From assembly GCA_039545315.1 (NCBI GenBank), contig BCIM01000001.1, positions 668,805 through 732,804 on the forward strand: 64,000 nt of DNA. Direction: 5' to 3'. Below the pieces are notes generated by a model. The model was given only the letters and a program-made list of their open reading frames with translations. It was not told the DNA's origin and did not search any database. Made by a program: the position numbers and the translations under genes. This stretch comes from Kondoa malvinella (Eukaryota > Basidiomycota > Agaricostilbomycetes > Agaricostilbales > Kondoaceae). Shown here in pieces: positions 10,424 through 21,801 of this stretch (position 1 is the stretch's first letter; each line of letters begins with the position of its first letter).

Positions 10424-11184
10424 CTACCTCTGTATACGTCCGAAGAGAGGCGACTTCTTCTCATGTACCGGTAGAGTCCCTTCTGGTGTGCCCGGAATCT
10501 CTTTCTTGAGTCCCTGTCAGTTTGAAACTGTACGTAAGTGACTATTCACCAGCGCACAGTCTGAACTGACCATTTTATCCAATACACAAGCATTGAATTG
10601 CTTTTCCTCTTTCCGACATGCGTAGTAGTTCTATGTTCCCGTTTAAGCAGGGTAGTAAGATGGGACGAAAGGCGCCTGACCTGATTCTGCCTCTCCAAGC
10701 ACTCCCAATGAGCGTTCCAAGTAGCTTCACAATTCGATCGTAGCTTCTCGAACCTGTTTGGCTGAACCATCAATACTGACACAAGTCAGACATTCACAGG
10801 GCAGCACGAACAAGTCTTGAGAGCATCGAGTGACTCTGCGACCTTCTTTCAAGCAATGTCCTGGATCTCTGTTTTCCGCTTTGCAGAGCATAAAGTCCTC
10901 TATCGCACATATTACAACATTAGCTCGAGTTTGAGGCATGCAGATGTTTTACAGGCTGACCATTGTAATCTTTGCAATACGCTCCGAGAAAGAAGGCCGC
11001 TGATTTTAAAGGTGCAGAAGTGACGCCTAGCTCGCTGACTTCTGGTATAGACGAAGGCAAGGGAGCGGGATCAATATAGGGCGTATCTGGAAACTGCGTG
11101 CTTTGCTCTCAGCGTCTCTCTCCCCCTTTGCATATTTGTGCGCGCAAGGTGTAGACTGACCTTGGCTTCTCTGTGCGTTGCCAT
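10424..11184 (-). CDS. NDUFA8: Mitochondrial complex I subunit NDUFA8 (CHCH, PGIV type)
   Basis: Six exons (11184-11161, 11093-10961, 10899-10812, 10753-10681, 10630-10571, 10513-10424) give 155 aa. Introns are 67, 61, 58, 50 and 57 nt. The product has the paired twin-cysteine pattern: FLGAYCKDYNEDFMLCKAEN with PGHCLKEGRRVTRC, then SNCEATWNAHWECLE with YACRKEEKQFNACVLDKMG. The tail GTPEGTLPVHEKKSPLFGR is also characteristic. NDUFA8 is an accessory subunit on the intermembrane-space face of NADH:ubiquinone oxidoreductase, so this fungus keeps complex I. Intron 3 uses an unusual GTTCGT donor. Confidence 0.92.
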
Positions 11185-11255
11185 ATTGAATGCTATTGAT
11201 TTGGAGTTCGACGCTGCTCTCCAAGTCTCGTTTTGACCGACACCACGACACCGTA

Positions 11256-12105
11256 ATGGCGCGACTCAAGCTACCCAATGCTCGTACAAGACCAACACAA
11301 GCATACAGAGCTCGCAAATTACTAGGTCGAGCTTTGTTGCATTCAATAGAAATACCTTCGCCTACACCTCAATCCTTCTTGACGTCTTTACCTATTCGCA
11401 TCAGACCGGCTTTCCTCGCGCTATGCTTTGTTTGCTTCATCCCTTTAGCACTGTTGGGCTTTCATCCAAACCTCTCTGGTCGGCTAGGCGTGCGTCTCCC
11501 TTCCCCCTCACTTGAGTCCATGTTGATTTCTCTTAACAGGTCAATGACAAGATTCAACATTTTATAGGGCTAGGCATAGCTTCGGCTTGCTTTTATTCGA
11601 TATGGGAAGTTCAGGATAGTGCTAGGCGTGTTTTCTTATGGAGGAATCTACCTGAATGGTTAACTGGCATTGTCTGTTTCTTCCGTATGTTGCCCCCGCT
11701 CTCTCTCTCTCTCTCATATCCTCAACGAATAAATGTGGTTGGTTTCCAGTCGGAGGATTCTTGAGCGAAGTCATTCAATCAATGCTACCACAAAAGACGT
11801 TTCAATATGGGGACGTGTTGGCCAACCTGGCCGGATCAACAGTAGGGTTGCTCGTAGCGAGACACGCTGCTCGGCGAGTAAGGCACAAACGGGAACTAGC
11901 CAAGCTGTATCAGCCGCTGGAAGAGATGGATGAACCGTTGTTGGATGAGGAAGCAGAAGTCGCTAGTCCTGAAATGCAAGAGAACCAAAAGGAAGCACAG
12001 AAGAAAGGCCACGGTCGGAAGATGAGCAATGTATGGGATGATGAGGCAAGTGGTAGCGACGGAGATGAATTGTTCGCAATAGGCGAAGAGGAGTTGGAGC
12101 GGTAG
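11256..12105 (+). CDS. VanZ-like membrane protein
   Basis: Exons 11256-11489, 11540-11684 and 11750-12105 (introns 50 and 65 nt) encode 244 aa. Hydrophobic segments include FLALCFVCFIPLALLGF, the stretch around FIGLGIASACFYSIWE and LTGIVCFFLGGFLSEVIQS. VNDKIQHFIGLG and YGDVLANLAGSTVG match conserved positions of the VanZ fold (Asp-Lys-x-x-His and the Gly-Asp of the last helix). In fungi such proteins are mostly uncharacterised membrane proteins; the glycopeptide-resistance role of bacterial VanZ should not be transferred. The C-terminal 80 residues are acidic and cytosolic-looking. The second intron contains a (CT)n run. Confidence 0.8.
11699..11715. repeat. CT microsatellite in the VanZ-like gene intron
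   Basis: About eight CT units run directly after the splice donor inside the 65-nt second intron. The tract may help define the short intron or simply be a slippage-prone repeat. Confidence 0.8.
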
Positions 12106-12144
12106 TGTGTCATCGTCTTTTGTACACTTTTCATGTATTTATAG

Positions 12145-14537
12145 TCATTGCACGCCTAGCAGAGTTGCTACATCTTCTTTCACTCGTCTCATACGAGTGA
12201 CGGAGAATTCGTACCCTTCTTTCCCACTCATCACAGCATCGTAGATCCGACCGTAAGCTGCACTGAGTCTGGTGAGCGCTTCTTGCTGGATGTGGTTCGC
12301 CATTCTAGGCGAGCTAAGTAGTGCTAAACGAGGTGAAGCTTGCAGCACGGAGGTAGTCAAGTAATTGTCAAATGTGCGAAGTGATTGGGAAAGCGCGGTT
12401 GGCGATGCTGCCGGTATTCGTGATAGAGGCGTCTTCCATCGAGATGAGTATGATCTAATAGACAACAGTCGGGAACTCACATCGTCATCACGCTGCTCCA
12501 GAGCATCGGTTATAGGCTTCAAGCCAGATTCCTTTAGGATGGATTGATACTGTCAAAAGAAAAGTGAGATGAGCCAAAGAAAGGCACAACTCGCTTTCCA
12601 CTGACATGTTCTGCTATAAGACTCTCCACATGCTTGCCTTCCGCTTTCTGGACATTTTCTATCCGTGCAGCAGTAAAAGAGGCATAAGGTTCCAGAGTAG
12701 TCTGTGCGGCAGGTATAACTTCAGACACGAACATGCCAAAAGAAACATGCGACGCACCTTGACATAACCCAGACAATTGGCAGTAAAGACATCTCGATCC
12801 CACTGACTCTGCCTCAACTCCGACATTCGATCGCACATCGCCAAAGCAGGATCCAACGCTCTCTCCAGAACTTCTTCAAAAGTCTCTGAACCGCCTTCTC
12901 TATCTGCTTCGTCCAGTGCTGCGCCTCTGTAGACCTCCATTATTTCCTTCAAGGTGGTCAGAGCATCTCTAAGCATCAAGGGTGCTGATAGGTCGGAAGG
13001 AGGAGGCTGTATGAATCGAAGAAGGGAGCGACCGTTCGTGTCTAGGATAGAAAAGAAGGCTTCCGTTGATGCGTTGGCGATATCCGTCAGAACAGCCGAC
13101 ATGAGCGCATCTCTCCCAATTGTCCGTTCGATGGTCAACCGATAGAAAGAAACAAGATTGCTGATCTTGTATGCGAGCAGACTACCTTCCTGTGATCGAA
13201 TCGTCTGCTGTATTCTAAGCTTCAAAGGTCGACCAGCTCCTTCCAAGTTTTTGTCCATAAGCGCGCGAACGCGACCTTCATCCTCCTGTTTCTCTAGATC
13301 ATTCTTTACTGGCGCTTTATAGGCAGGCCGGACCGATCCAGGTAATCGACCATCTTCTTTCATGCTGAACAGGCTTTCCAAGAATTCCCTCTCGCCAGCC
13401 ATAGTTTGATGCACCCAAGCCAGCATGTCGCCCACATACCGTATTGGATCGTGTGCGTGCAGCTCTATCGGTCTTGGTAGTCCAGATGGACCACCTCTTG
13501 TCAAAGCTTCCAGAAATTGAGCAAGAACAGAAGCAGATCTGGTCGAGGCAAGCTGATCCAGTACTTCTCTGAGCAAATCTTCTCTTGCTTTCAACCGCTG
13601 GATCACTTGTTTCATTATTGGAGACACTTCTACTTCTAATCTTGTATAGCCGCGGACGTTGAATACGGCCCATTTGTGCATCTTTCGATAGCCCGCTTCG
13701 AGATGAGCTGAAGTCGCTTCCATGATTTGGATACCGGCTTTAGTTTGATCTTTCTTGCCGTCTGAAGAATCAGTGAGGAGGACTTGACTGTCTTCGCGAA
13801 TGCGATAGACTTTGTCCATGGCTGCAAACATTTCTTGTCCGAGAGGTGAAGAGGGAGACGTGAGAGAAGTAAGTTCTGATGAGCTCAGAGAGAAGCGTGA
13901 GAGGAAGGTAGAGATGACGGTCTGTTTGATCTGCGCAGTAGCCCTATCCTTAATGCTCAGCATTGTATGCTTCGTCGTGAAAATGAGCTTACTTCTGCTG
14001 TCGAAGACCCTCCGCATGCTCGAGCAAATGCTTCGTACTGCTATTGGCCAGCTGCAGCTTCCCACTGACTTCGTCGCAGCAGGTATGCATGCCATTGAGG
14101 TGACTCTGTAGCTCGTCGAGTTTCTAAACGTGTCGCTCATTACCCTGCAAGTCGGGCTTATAGTCCAATGAACGCACCGAGTTGACTTGAGTGAAGGCTG
14201 CCAGGAAAGATCTAGCGCTATCTGCCATACGCAGCTCGGCCTGACGCTTGAGATTGACACCAGCAGTCGCACTACCCGCTACACCCGTCCCGGCAGATCT
14301 GCTCTTGTACTCATCCGCCAAGTCTGTCAGATCAAATTGTGCCAATTGACCCAACGCATTGCAAGTCTCTTCATCTTTGTAGCTGCTCGAGAGGATTTTG
14401 GACACGCGCAGACTGAGAGCGCTATTTCGACCTGGTGTGCTGTTCGCGCTCGGTGATAAGGCTCCTAGACGATTCGGCGTCTGCGTAGAGGGAGTAGCCA
14501 ACGGTGTAGATCGCAGGCTCTTCACTGGAGTCTCCAT
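12145..14537 (-). CDS. COG6: Conserved oligomeric Golgi complex subunit 6
   Basis: The N-terminal exon from ATG 14537 ends its disordered leader with ALSLRVSKILSSSYKDEETC, the COG6 signature. KLDELQSHLNGMHTCCDEVS follows in a coiled-coil exon; the next frame then has RVYRIREDSQVLL-like and YRKMHKWAVFNVRGYTRLEV motifs, DPIRYVGDMLAWVHQTMAGE, FYRLTIERTIGRDALMSAV and the terminal ISVTRMRRVKED-type helix before TGA 12145-12147. At least four introns are needed. COG6 is part of lobe B of the COG tether for retrograde intra-Golgi traffic. The stop lies 39 bp from that of the convergent VanZ-like gene. Confidence 0.9.
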
Positions 14538-14663
14538 CTCGTTGCTAGATCATTGTTGTCGGGCAAAGTTGCATGAAGCGCGTGACAGGGAACAGATAGA
14601 TCCCGAAGAAAAGAGTACAATGTTGTTGTTACAATTGCTATTACACATGTATTACGTACAGAA

Positions 14664-17600
14664 TCACCACCGCTTGTTCGTCGAAGTCTTGTACGCTTCT
14701 TCGATCAGGCCTGTAAATGTCTCGGGACTTCTCTTCGCCTCTTGCGGTCTATCCTCTGCTGGGTAGAGCCGCTCGTCGAGATACGAATCTCCCAGGCCAG
14801 ACTCTTCTACAATATCCCCTTGTTGAGACTGAAATCTTGTGCTGGCAGAGTATCGACTAGCAGGACCGACGGAAGACGCAGGTCCAGCGGCCTTGTTGTA
14901 TGCTCGTTCATATTGTTGCGCACGTCGCGCTTGTTCTTCTCGTAGTTCTGTCTCCGTTTCTTCTGCTATCAGGCGGGTTGAGGTCAACATCATCCGGTTC
15001 GACCTTCGTGCAGAGCTTTGAAAGGCTGAAGGCATTTGAGATTGAAGATTAGATAGGTAAAGGGATGTAGTCTCGTCTCGTGGTTGCCAGTCTGGGTGAT
15101 GCGATTTGAAGTTGATCAAACTCTTTTCCATCTTGCCATCACCTGGCTTGCGACGAGTAGTTGGCGTAGCCTGTCTTTTCGTTAGCTTTGATATGTGTGA
15201 TTACAAAAGACAGTATACCTCTACACCGCCAGGTCGCTTAAAGTCAAAGACCCCAAATGAGCAGACATGCCCAAGTCCTTCGACATGGACAGTCGATTCG
15301 CGGAAGAAGTCGATTGCTGCAGGTGCACAGTCTGGCAGAGAGTACCAAAGCACAAAGGGTGTAGTAATGACCGACAAGACTTCAATGAAGAATGAGGTGA
15401 TCTTGGTCTGAAACAGTCGGCTGTAAGCGGCATGGACCTATGCGCCCGGACTTTGCATCAGATAGAGCCTCCCAACAGATCAGAGCGCGTACCTCCGTCG
15501 AATGTAGTCTTCCCTTCCAATCTTCAGGCATATAATGCGTGTGCTCAACGATCTCTTGCATTAATTGAGTCGGGTCGACAAATTGATGCTCTTCCGGTAC
15601 CATTCCTCTCGCTATGGCTAGTACAGTACCAAAGACACCAATGTAGAAGAGGACGGAACGCTCAGGAGTAACTTCGAAATGCAGAAAAGCGTCCGGGTCG
15701 AGAATGGAGAAAAGAATTAGTACAGAGGCGAAGGAGCCAGCGACAAAAGCCACAAAGCTGACAGAAATTCAGCCAGAAATATGCCTGACGAGCATGTAGG
15801 CTTACCGAGATAGCATGGCTGTTTTAGCCTTTGGGAATTGATCGAGGTAAGTTTGCGAAAGGGCATGAGCCAAATTCAGACGCTGCTTGAAGACATGTGG
15901 CAGTTCATTATATTCGCGAAATTTCCATCTGGCGAGCTCCGTGAAGGCTCGCGAGCCGATGCTGGACGGATTCTTGTGGTATTCCTGTATCACCAGCTTC
16001 AGCATCAACTAGTTCGATATAGATGCACGCACCTCAAAGTATCGAAAGAAGGAGTATATGAGAAGGTAGAAGACAATAAAGGGAGCCAAAGCAGCATTGA
16101 TGAAGCCCATCAGCAAGAATCGCTTCCTCAGCCTAGTCTCCATGCATTAGCACGCGAAAATGAGGCATGTCGGGACTTACGACTCTATCAACTCTCTCCG
16201 CTTCGCACTGCTCACAAAAGCACTCCTAACTTTCCCATCCGGACCAAACAGAAACTTCATCAGGCAAAACCGAAGATTCCACTCGAGCGACTTGGTAAGC
16301 TGACCACCTTTGAGAATAGGCAGCATAGTCGCCAATACGTTGGGTAGAGGGACTTCAAGATTCAGTACTTCTCGATTGAACAAGGCAATCATGTAGTTTG
16401 TTTCTCGCATGACTCGATTCGCTACATCGTGTGCGTCTAGAGGTTTCTGAAAGATGATTGAGCAGCTTTCACTCTCGAATAGAGAATACACACGATAGCA
16501 GGGGTCTTGACATTGGAAGTAGCGTTCATTTGCATAGCCATGGCCGAAGGATGCTCTTCTCGCAGTGCAGAAACCCGATTGACAATCTCATGCCAGGGTA
16601 TAGTTTGCACGTCGGCCTGTGTAATGTCAATACATAATTAAGGAAAAACTTATGCGGACTCACCTCGGGCACATTGAGCAGCTCTTCAAAGAATTCGTGC
16701 ATCTCCCATAACCGACCAACGAGTTTACCGAATTGCACTACTCGCCAAGCGTAGGCTGCGCCAAAGAGCAGGACGAAGAGCAGCGTCGTAGGGTGAAAGC
16801 GAGATATACAGCGACCAACTATTGCGTCTGCTAAAGTATGTTGTGACCGGATTGTCGAATAGTCGATACATCCGATGAGGAAGACAGAGAAGCAGATGAC
16901 GAAGCCGACTGTGCTGTAGACATCGTCAGGCCTACACAGATTGGAGCAGTTGCTCGACTCACAGCAGATTGAGCAACCGCTCTAGAGCTATACACCAAAT
17001 CCCGTTGCCAATGTAATAAATGTACACCTCTGTCAGAAAGCCATCCAGATCGACTACATTGATCCACCGCCATAACGCTCTTTCCCTCCTACTCAGATCA
17101 GGAGCTTCCGACGCATTCCTCCGACCAGGTCTCTGTGGCTGATCATTCCAGGCTCGCGCTCCGCCCAGGCGCAAACCTCTGGAATCAGGCTTATAGGCGT
17201 TTGCTACCTCGCGAGCGGTTGTGCGTTCTGGTAAAGGCGATCTAGCAGGTAACGGAATTTGACTGGTCTGAGGCTGATCATAGGCTCGTGCTTTGCCCTT
17301 GTCTATTCTGCTGGCTACACTGATTCTTGATCCGGCTATCGAGCGGCTAGTGGCTTGAGGAGATAAAGGTGAAGAGCGGATGTAGTCTGGAGGAGGAGAG
17401 GTGGACGGTGATCTGCTGTGCACGGATACGGAAGTAGAAGGTATAGGGCTTTGGTGCCGTGCAGTAGAAGTTCTTGAAAGCTCTGGTTCGGCGAAACGAG
17501 CGCGTAGAGGTGATAGCGTTCTGCCTCGAATGGGAGGTGATAGTGAGACATCTTGGTCATACATGATACTGGCTGGCGGCCCATCCACATCTTCGTCGTG

Positions 17601-17924
17601 CTGTGCTGTATCTAGTGTATGTGAAGCAGCAGGAGATAGCTTTGTTGGCGTGCGGCCCCTCGACTCTCGTTCGATAGAAGCTTCTTGTCTTGACACCTCG
17701 TCTGTCTCGTCCTCCAGCGCGCGATCTTCTATCTGATCAAGGAAGGGCGAATCATGAACTTCTTGCTGTTGCTGCAAGATACTGGCTCGCGTATTTGGTG
17801 ACCAGGCCTGCATTGGATCCGCTTCGTGGGCTGTCTTGTTTCCGCTGTCAAGACTCGCATAGATGCTATCTGGTGGCATCAAAGAAGACATCATGCTCTG
17901 TTGAAGCTGTTGCAGCCGCGACAT
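14664..17924 (-). CDS. ATG9: Autophagy-related lipid scramblase ATG9
   Basis: A disordered N-terminus of about 290 residues from ATG 17924 leads into [20 protein letters not shown] and [19 protein letters not shown], diagnostic of ATG9. Further exons give [92 protein letters not shown] and [19 protein letters not shown], in family order and separated by short introns. ATG9 is the multi-pass scramblase on vesicles that seed autophagosomes. The cytosolic tail has [20 protein letters not shown] and low-complexity sequence to the stop at 14664. COG6 follows on the same strand 126 bp downstream. Confidence 0.94.
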
Positions 17925-18152
17925 GGCTTCACTTCACATCGTCATGCACCGACAACAAGTGGTGAGCGGAAGGTAGGTTCGACAAGGTCTGCTAGGTCAT
18001 TGCAGGTTAGTCCTGGCATTCCTATACATGCTAAGACTAAGACTAAAACACGAACTCGCACTCTCTTCGCATAGGCCCAAGGCACAGTCACCCACATTGA
18101 GCCAGTTCTGACTTGCAAGCTTGGACCAGAACCAATTCCAACTTGAAGACAA

Positions 18153-18717
18153 ATGCGCTTCATAGATTGCACTGCTAATCTTGATGGGAATGCCGACTTG
18201 AGCAAATACGAAGCTTCCCGACGATTGGTTCAAGATGTTTGGCGTTACATCCTTGACAATCCCTGGCTGCGAAATCATTACCTGTCGGTGCTGCTCAAGT
18301 CCCATGTCGCTTTGAAGCAGAGCATTCAAGCTACTGAGCCTTCGCACCGTTCGGTGTACTGTTATTTTCAAGAACACTTGCCAGACATCAAAGTCGTCCC
18401 GAACCAGAGCAAAGGCTCCAGCTGGCCTTCGTCAGAAGAGAACACCATTCGGATCCCAGAGTCGATCTTTGCCCAGTATTCTATCGGCGCGACTGCAACC
18501 GTGAGCAGTACCATGAGTATTCTGTTCGCACTCTGATTTGGCCCTATTACAGATCTCTACCGCCCAATTCGGCCACATACTTCTCATAGTCCTTCTCCAA
18601 AGTCTGGAACGTGCTCTCTTTGAACATCACTTTCCGCAGGCCGGGAAGTATGGGAAAGTGGAAGTAAGCTGGTTAATGGAGTCGTACCTTTGGGGAGGCT
18701 TCGTCTCGATTGAATGA
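18153..18717 (+). CDS. Unrecognised protein, 170 aa, with hydrophobic C-terminal helix
   Basis: Exons 18153-18500 and 18553-18717 (52-nt intron, GTGAGC..TACAG) read in phase for 170 aa. The N-terminal 115 residues are mixed-charge (RRLVQDVWRYILDNPWLRNH; IRIPESIFAQYSIGATAT). The second exon gives QFGHILLIVLLQSLERALF, a strongly amphipathic or hydrophobic helix, then WLMESYLWGGFVSIE. The layout of a helix followed by a Gly-Gly segment recalls some fungal HEXXH metalloprotease-like proteins, but no HEXXH is present, so that is only a resemblance. A GTAAGC after VE could be an alternative donor, giving a different C-terminus. I do not know its function. Confidence 0.5.
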
Positions 18718-19718
18718 CCAAGGGAGAACCGAGGTCGTATGAGCGCTATAACTCACTTTTGAGAGTGATCTTCACGTTCGCGGGCACTGACTACGACATC
18801 AGCGGTTCGCCTGCCTCTTTTGGTATTGCCTCGCGTGCTGATAATGATGCTCAGACTCAGCTCATGATGGTTGGGCACAGTCGGTCCTGCAATCTTTGGC
18901 GATCGGTCAGATACTACCACCAGCTCATCTCTCTTTCTTCACCCCTCAACGTCGAACGCTAGCGAGCCCGCCTGGGACAATCAGAGACAGCGCTTCTGAA
19001 TTGCTCGACTCACCTCCGTCTTTTCTCAATCGCACCAGAGATACACCAGAGCGAGGCTTGGTCACGAGTCGTGTCGCTGGACCCGATTTGGCGGAAGAGC
19101 AGAGTCTCCATTCAGGGGCGTTGAATGTGAGGGACCGCTGTTGAGGCAAGAGAGGCGGCTCGTATACTCAGTTGTCAGTGATTCTTCTCACCGCGAGATT
19201 ATCTCGCTGATGTGTCCAGTCTAGTCCAGCGATGTCAAGGCATGCACTTCTTATTTCTTTTCCGATGCTCTTCTCTGCTGGCGCGCTTCTGATCTGGACA
19301 CTCGAATTCCAAGCCGGAGAGCTTATCCTTCCACAGTCAAGAGATGACGTCTAGTCGACACCTTGTCGGATTTACTTCTGACGGACACTGGCCGAAGATA
19401 CTCGCTCAACGGGTCGATGCAGGGTATACCAGAGCACTGTTATACCACCAATGGATAGCCTTCTAGAAGACGCTCTCATGAAGGATTGTTCTATTCTTTG
19501 CGCAAATTTGCTGCCTCTCGTCGATGCTTCCGCTTGACAACTATTATCCTACTTCCTGTCTGCTTGCGCTCTTGTGAAGAAAAGGCTCTTCGTCCTCTCG
19601 CGATACGTCCTTACGTGCTCCCTTTGTTTTGACGCTCGCTAGCATTCTGAGAATGGTTGGAAGGCATATTCTCCACTGTCTTGGCTATTCCTCTTCGTCT
19701 TGACCAATACGGACCATC
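18718..19718. other. 1-kb region without a supported gene
   Basis: Open frames here are short and lack domain logic. A plus-strand frame (18896-19144) is Ser/Pro/Arg-rich and could be a 3' exon or UTR of the preceding gene. The rest is probably the promoter and 5' UTR of the aspartic protease gene. Confidence 0.4.
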
Positions 19719-21725
19719 ATGCGTCTCTTGCCGTGGCTGTCTCTTGCTTTCGTTGGGCTCCCTTCGACCGAGGCTTTGCCTGGCGCAAAACCGGCATTTT
19801 CCCTACGGGAAAGGCAAGATGGATTCAGCCATTCCAGGACTTCAGTGAGTATTCAGAAGCGTGCTCTAAGAGGTCGCGCTGCTGCTCCAGACAACCTGAA
19901 AAACAGAAGACAGAGGAGGAAATCGTTACGACGCGGTCAAAGACTCAAGCGGACTAATTGCCAACCGGATCAAGATTGCATCGAGTACGCGCCAGATGGT
20001 GAACAGGCAGTGATACCAATAGGCGAACAGCCAGACCCAACGGCAACCACGGTAGGCTCTTCAGAACCAGTTGTCTGTTCAAAGAGATTGACCGGCGATA
20101 GTCGGAGCCATGTTCGAAGACGGCTTCTGCCGGTTCTCAAGGCACTTCGAGTCCTGGAAATGAGCCAGCGCAAGGACCGATACGAGATCTAGCTGTAGCA
20201 GAAGGAACAGCGATACCGGGAAGAGATGCAGACGAAAACGTGGCAGGTCTGGCGATCTGGGCGGCAGGTAGAGACGAAGAGGGAGCTCTTGGGCTGGACT
20301 TTGGCTACTTCATGGAGGTTCAAGCTGGAACTCCGCCTAAGCGGTTCGAAGTACAGATAGATACCGCAAGCGGAGATACTTGGCTGATGGTAGGTCTCCT
20401 TCTCTGATACAAGCCCTTCAAGCTAATTCAAGGCTCTTGCAGTCTGATACCTGTGCTGGTTGCGGTGCTCATGCTCGCCTTGGCACAGACAGCTCAACCT
20501 TCGTTCGTCAAGATGGCAGCAGTTGGTCCCTCGACTATTCCTCAGCTCTCGATCAGAACGCCTCAGGAGGAAGAGTCAGCGGCTCTGTCGTTACCGATTC
20601 CATGGTGTTTACTACCGACTTGACCTTGACCGACTTCCAGTTCGGTATAGCTGAAGCTGTTACCGATCAATTTGGCGATGACAGAATGTTGGTGTTGCAC
20701 ATAAAGTCTTGTCCTTATTGATTGATCGCTTGCACAGACCCTTCTCTGGCATTCTCGGCCTTGCGAACTCAAATTTTGTCCCGACAGTCTCTCTGTCGAA
20801 CACTATCTCGCCCATCATGAAACTATTTGAAGCAAGCTGTATGCAATACGCTCAGGTGGGAATCGCTTTAGGAAGATCAGCAGACCAAGAGAACAATGGC
20901 GAAATCTCATTTGGTGGTGTCAACCCGGACCTCTTAGAAGGCGATTTGTATCTGATGAAGAACCTCTCTCCGAACGGCTTTTGGGAAGGGCCGGTATCGG
21001 CCATATCGGTGAACGAGTTAGCAACAACAGACTATCGGTCGGCTATCTTCGACACCAGAACAGCTTTGATCCTTGCACCGGTTGAAGATCTCGTCTACCT
21101 TTTCAGCACTGCAGAAGGCGCCTACTTCGATGCAGAGAATGGAATGCTGCTATCTTGCGATGCTGACTATCGCATGTCCTTTACCTTTGGAAACACATCA
21201 TTCGAGCTGGATTCTCGCGACTTGATGTGAGTGAATGTTGAACATACTGTCGAGCCGTCTGAGATAGCATCTCTGCAGATTTGCGCCTACAACCGGTGCA
21301 GCAGCAGCATATCTGTGTCAAGCGCCGCCATGCTGCTATTCTGCTGTTCAAGCTACCAAACCGGCTTATGGATTATCCTCGCAGCAATGGGTCTTCGGAG
21401 CAACAGCTCTGAAGAATCTTTATCTTGCATTGGACTTTGTTCAGGACACTATCGGAGGCAAGCGTTATGCTATCACTGCATCTGTTCGCGCTCAACTTGT
21501 CGCATAGTCGCTCGTGTGGCATACTCGAGCCAGGCGGCCAGCGGAAAAGGTGGAGAGGATGACTATGACACCGCGGATAGCGAAGAAGACGGGGACTCTG
21601 CTGACATGCCTACAGAAGCTTCCGAGAGTCTACCTGGCGATATAGGACAGCCAGCCTCTGCAACCGACATCTACTCAGGAGCTGGTGACGTTGGACTGTT
21701 AGAACCGGCGGAGCCAGTAGGATAG
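19719..21725 (+). CDS. Secreted pepsin-like (A1) aspartic protease with atypical active-site motifs
   Basis: MRLLPWLSLAFVGLPSTEAL is a signal peptide; a basic, propeptide-like region follows. The protease fold starts at DFGYFMEVQAGTPPKRFEVQ and has the first catalytic Asp in DTASGDTW (codon 20360-20362; usual form DTGSSDLW). A 5' splice at about 20391 joins to SDTCAGCG. PFSGILGLANSNF follows a GTTGGT..ACAG intron. The second catalytic Asp is in FDTRTALIL (codon 21051-21053; usual form DTGTT). QWVFGATALKNLYLALDF ends the fold. A 44-nt intron (21464-21507) best links to an acidic Ser/Thr tail ending at 21725; without it the protein stops at 21507. Likely extracellular or wall-attached. Confidence 0.8.
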
Positions 21726-21801
21726 AAAGTGTGTCTGATGTATAATGCAAATGCCCGTATTCGAGGAATGTACATGACCACAATTTTACAACATATGAAA
21801 A

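Noticed and set aside
11256..12105. Antibiotic-resistance role for the VanZ-like gene
   Set aside because: Only the fold is shared with bacterial VanZ; a fungal membrane protein gives no basis for glycopeptide resistance.
18714..19144. Two plus-strand frames (82 codons each) after the 18.15-kb gene
   Set aside because: Low-complexity Ser/Pro/Arg sequence; possible UTR or alternative 3' exon, not enough for a separate gene.
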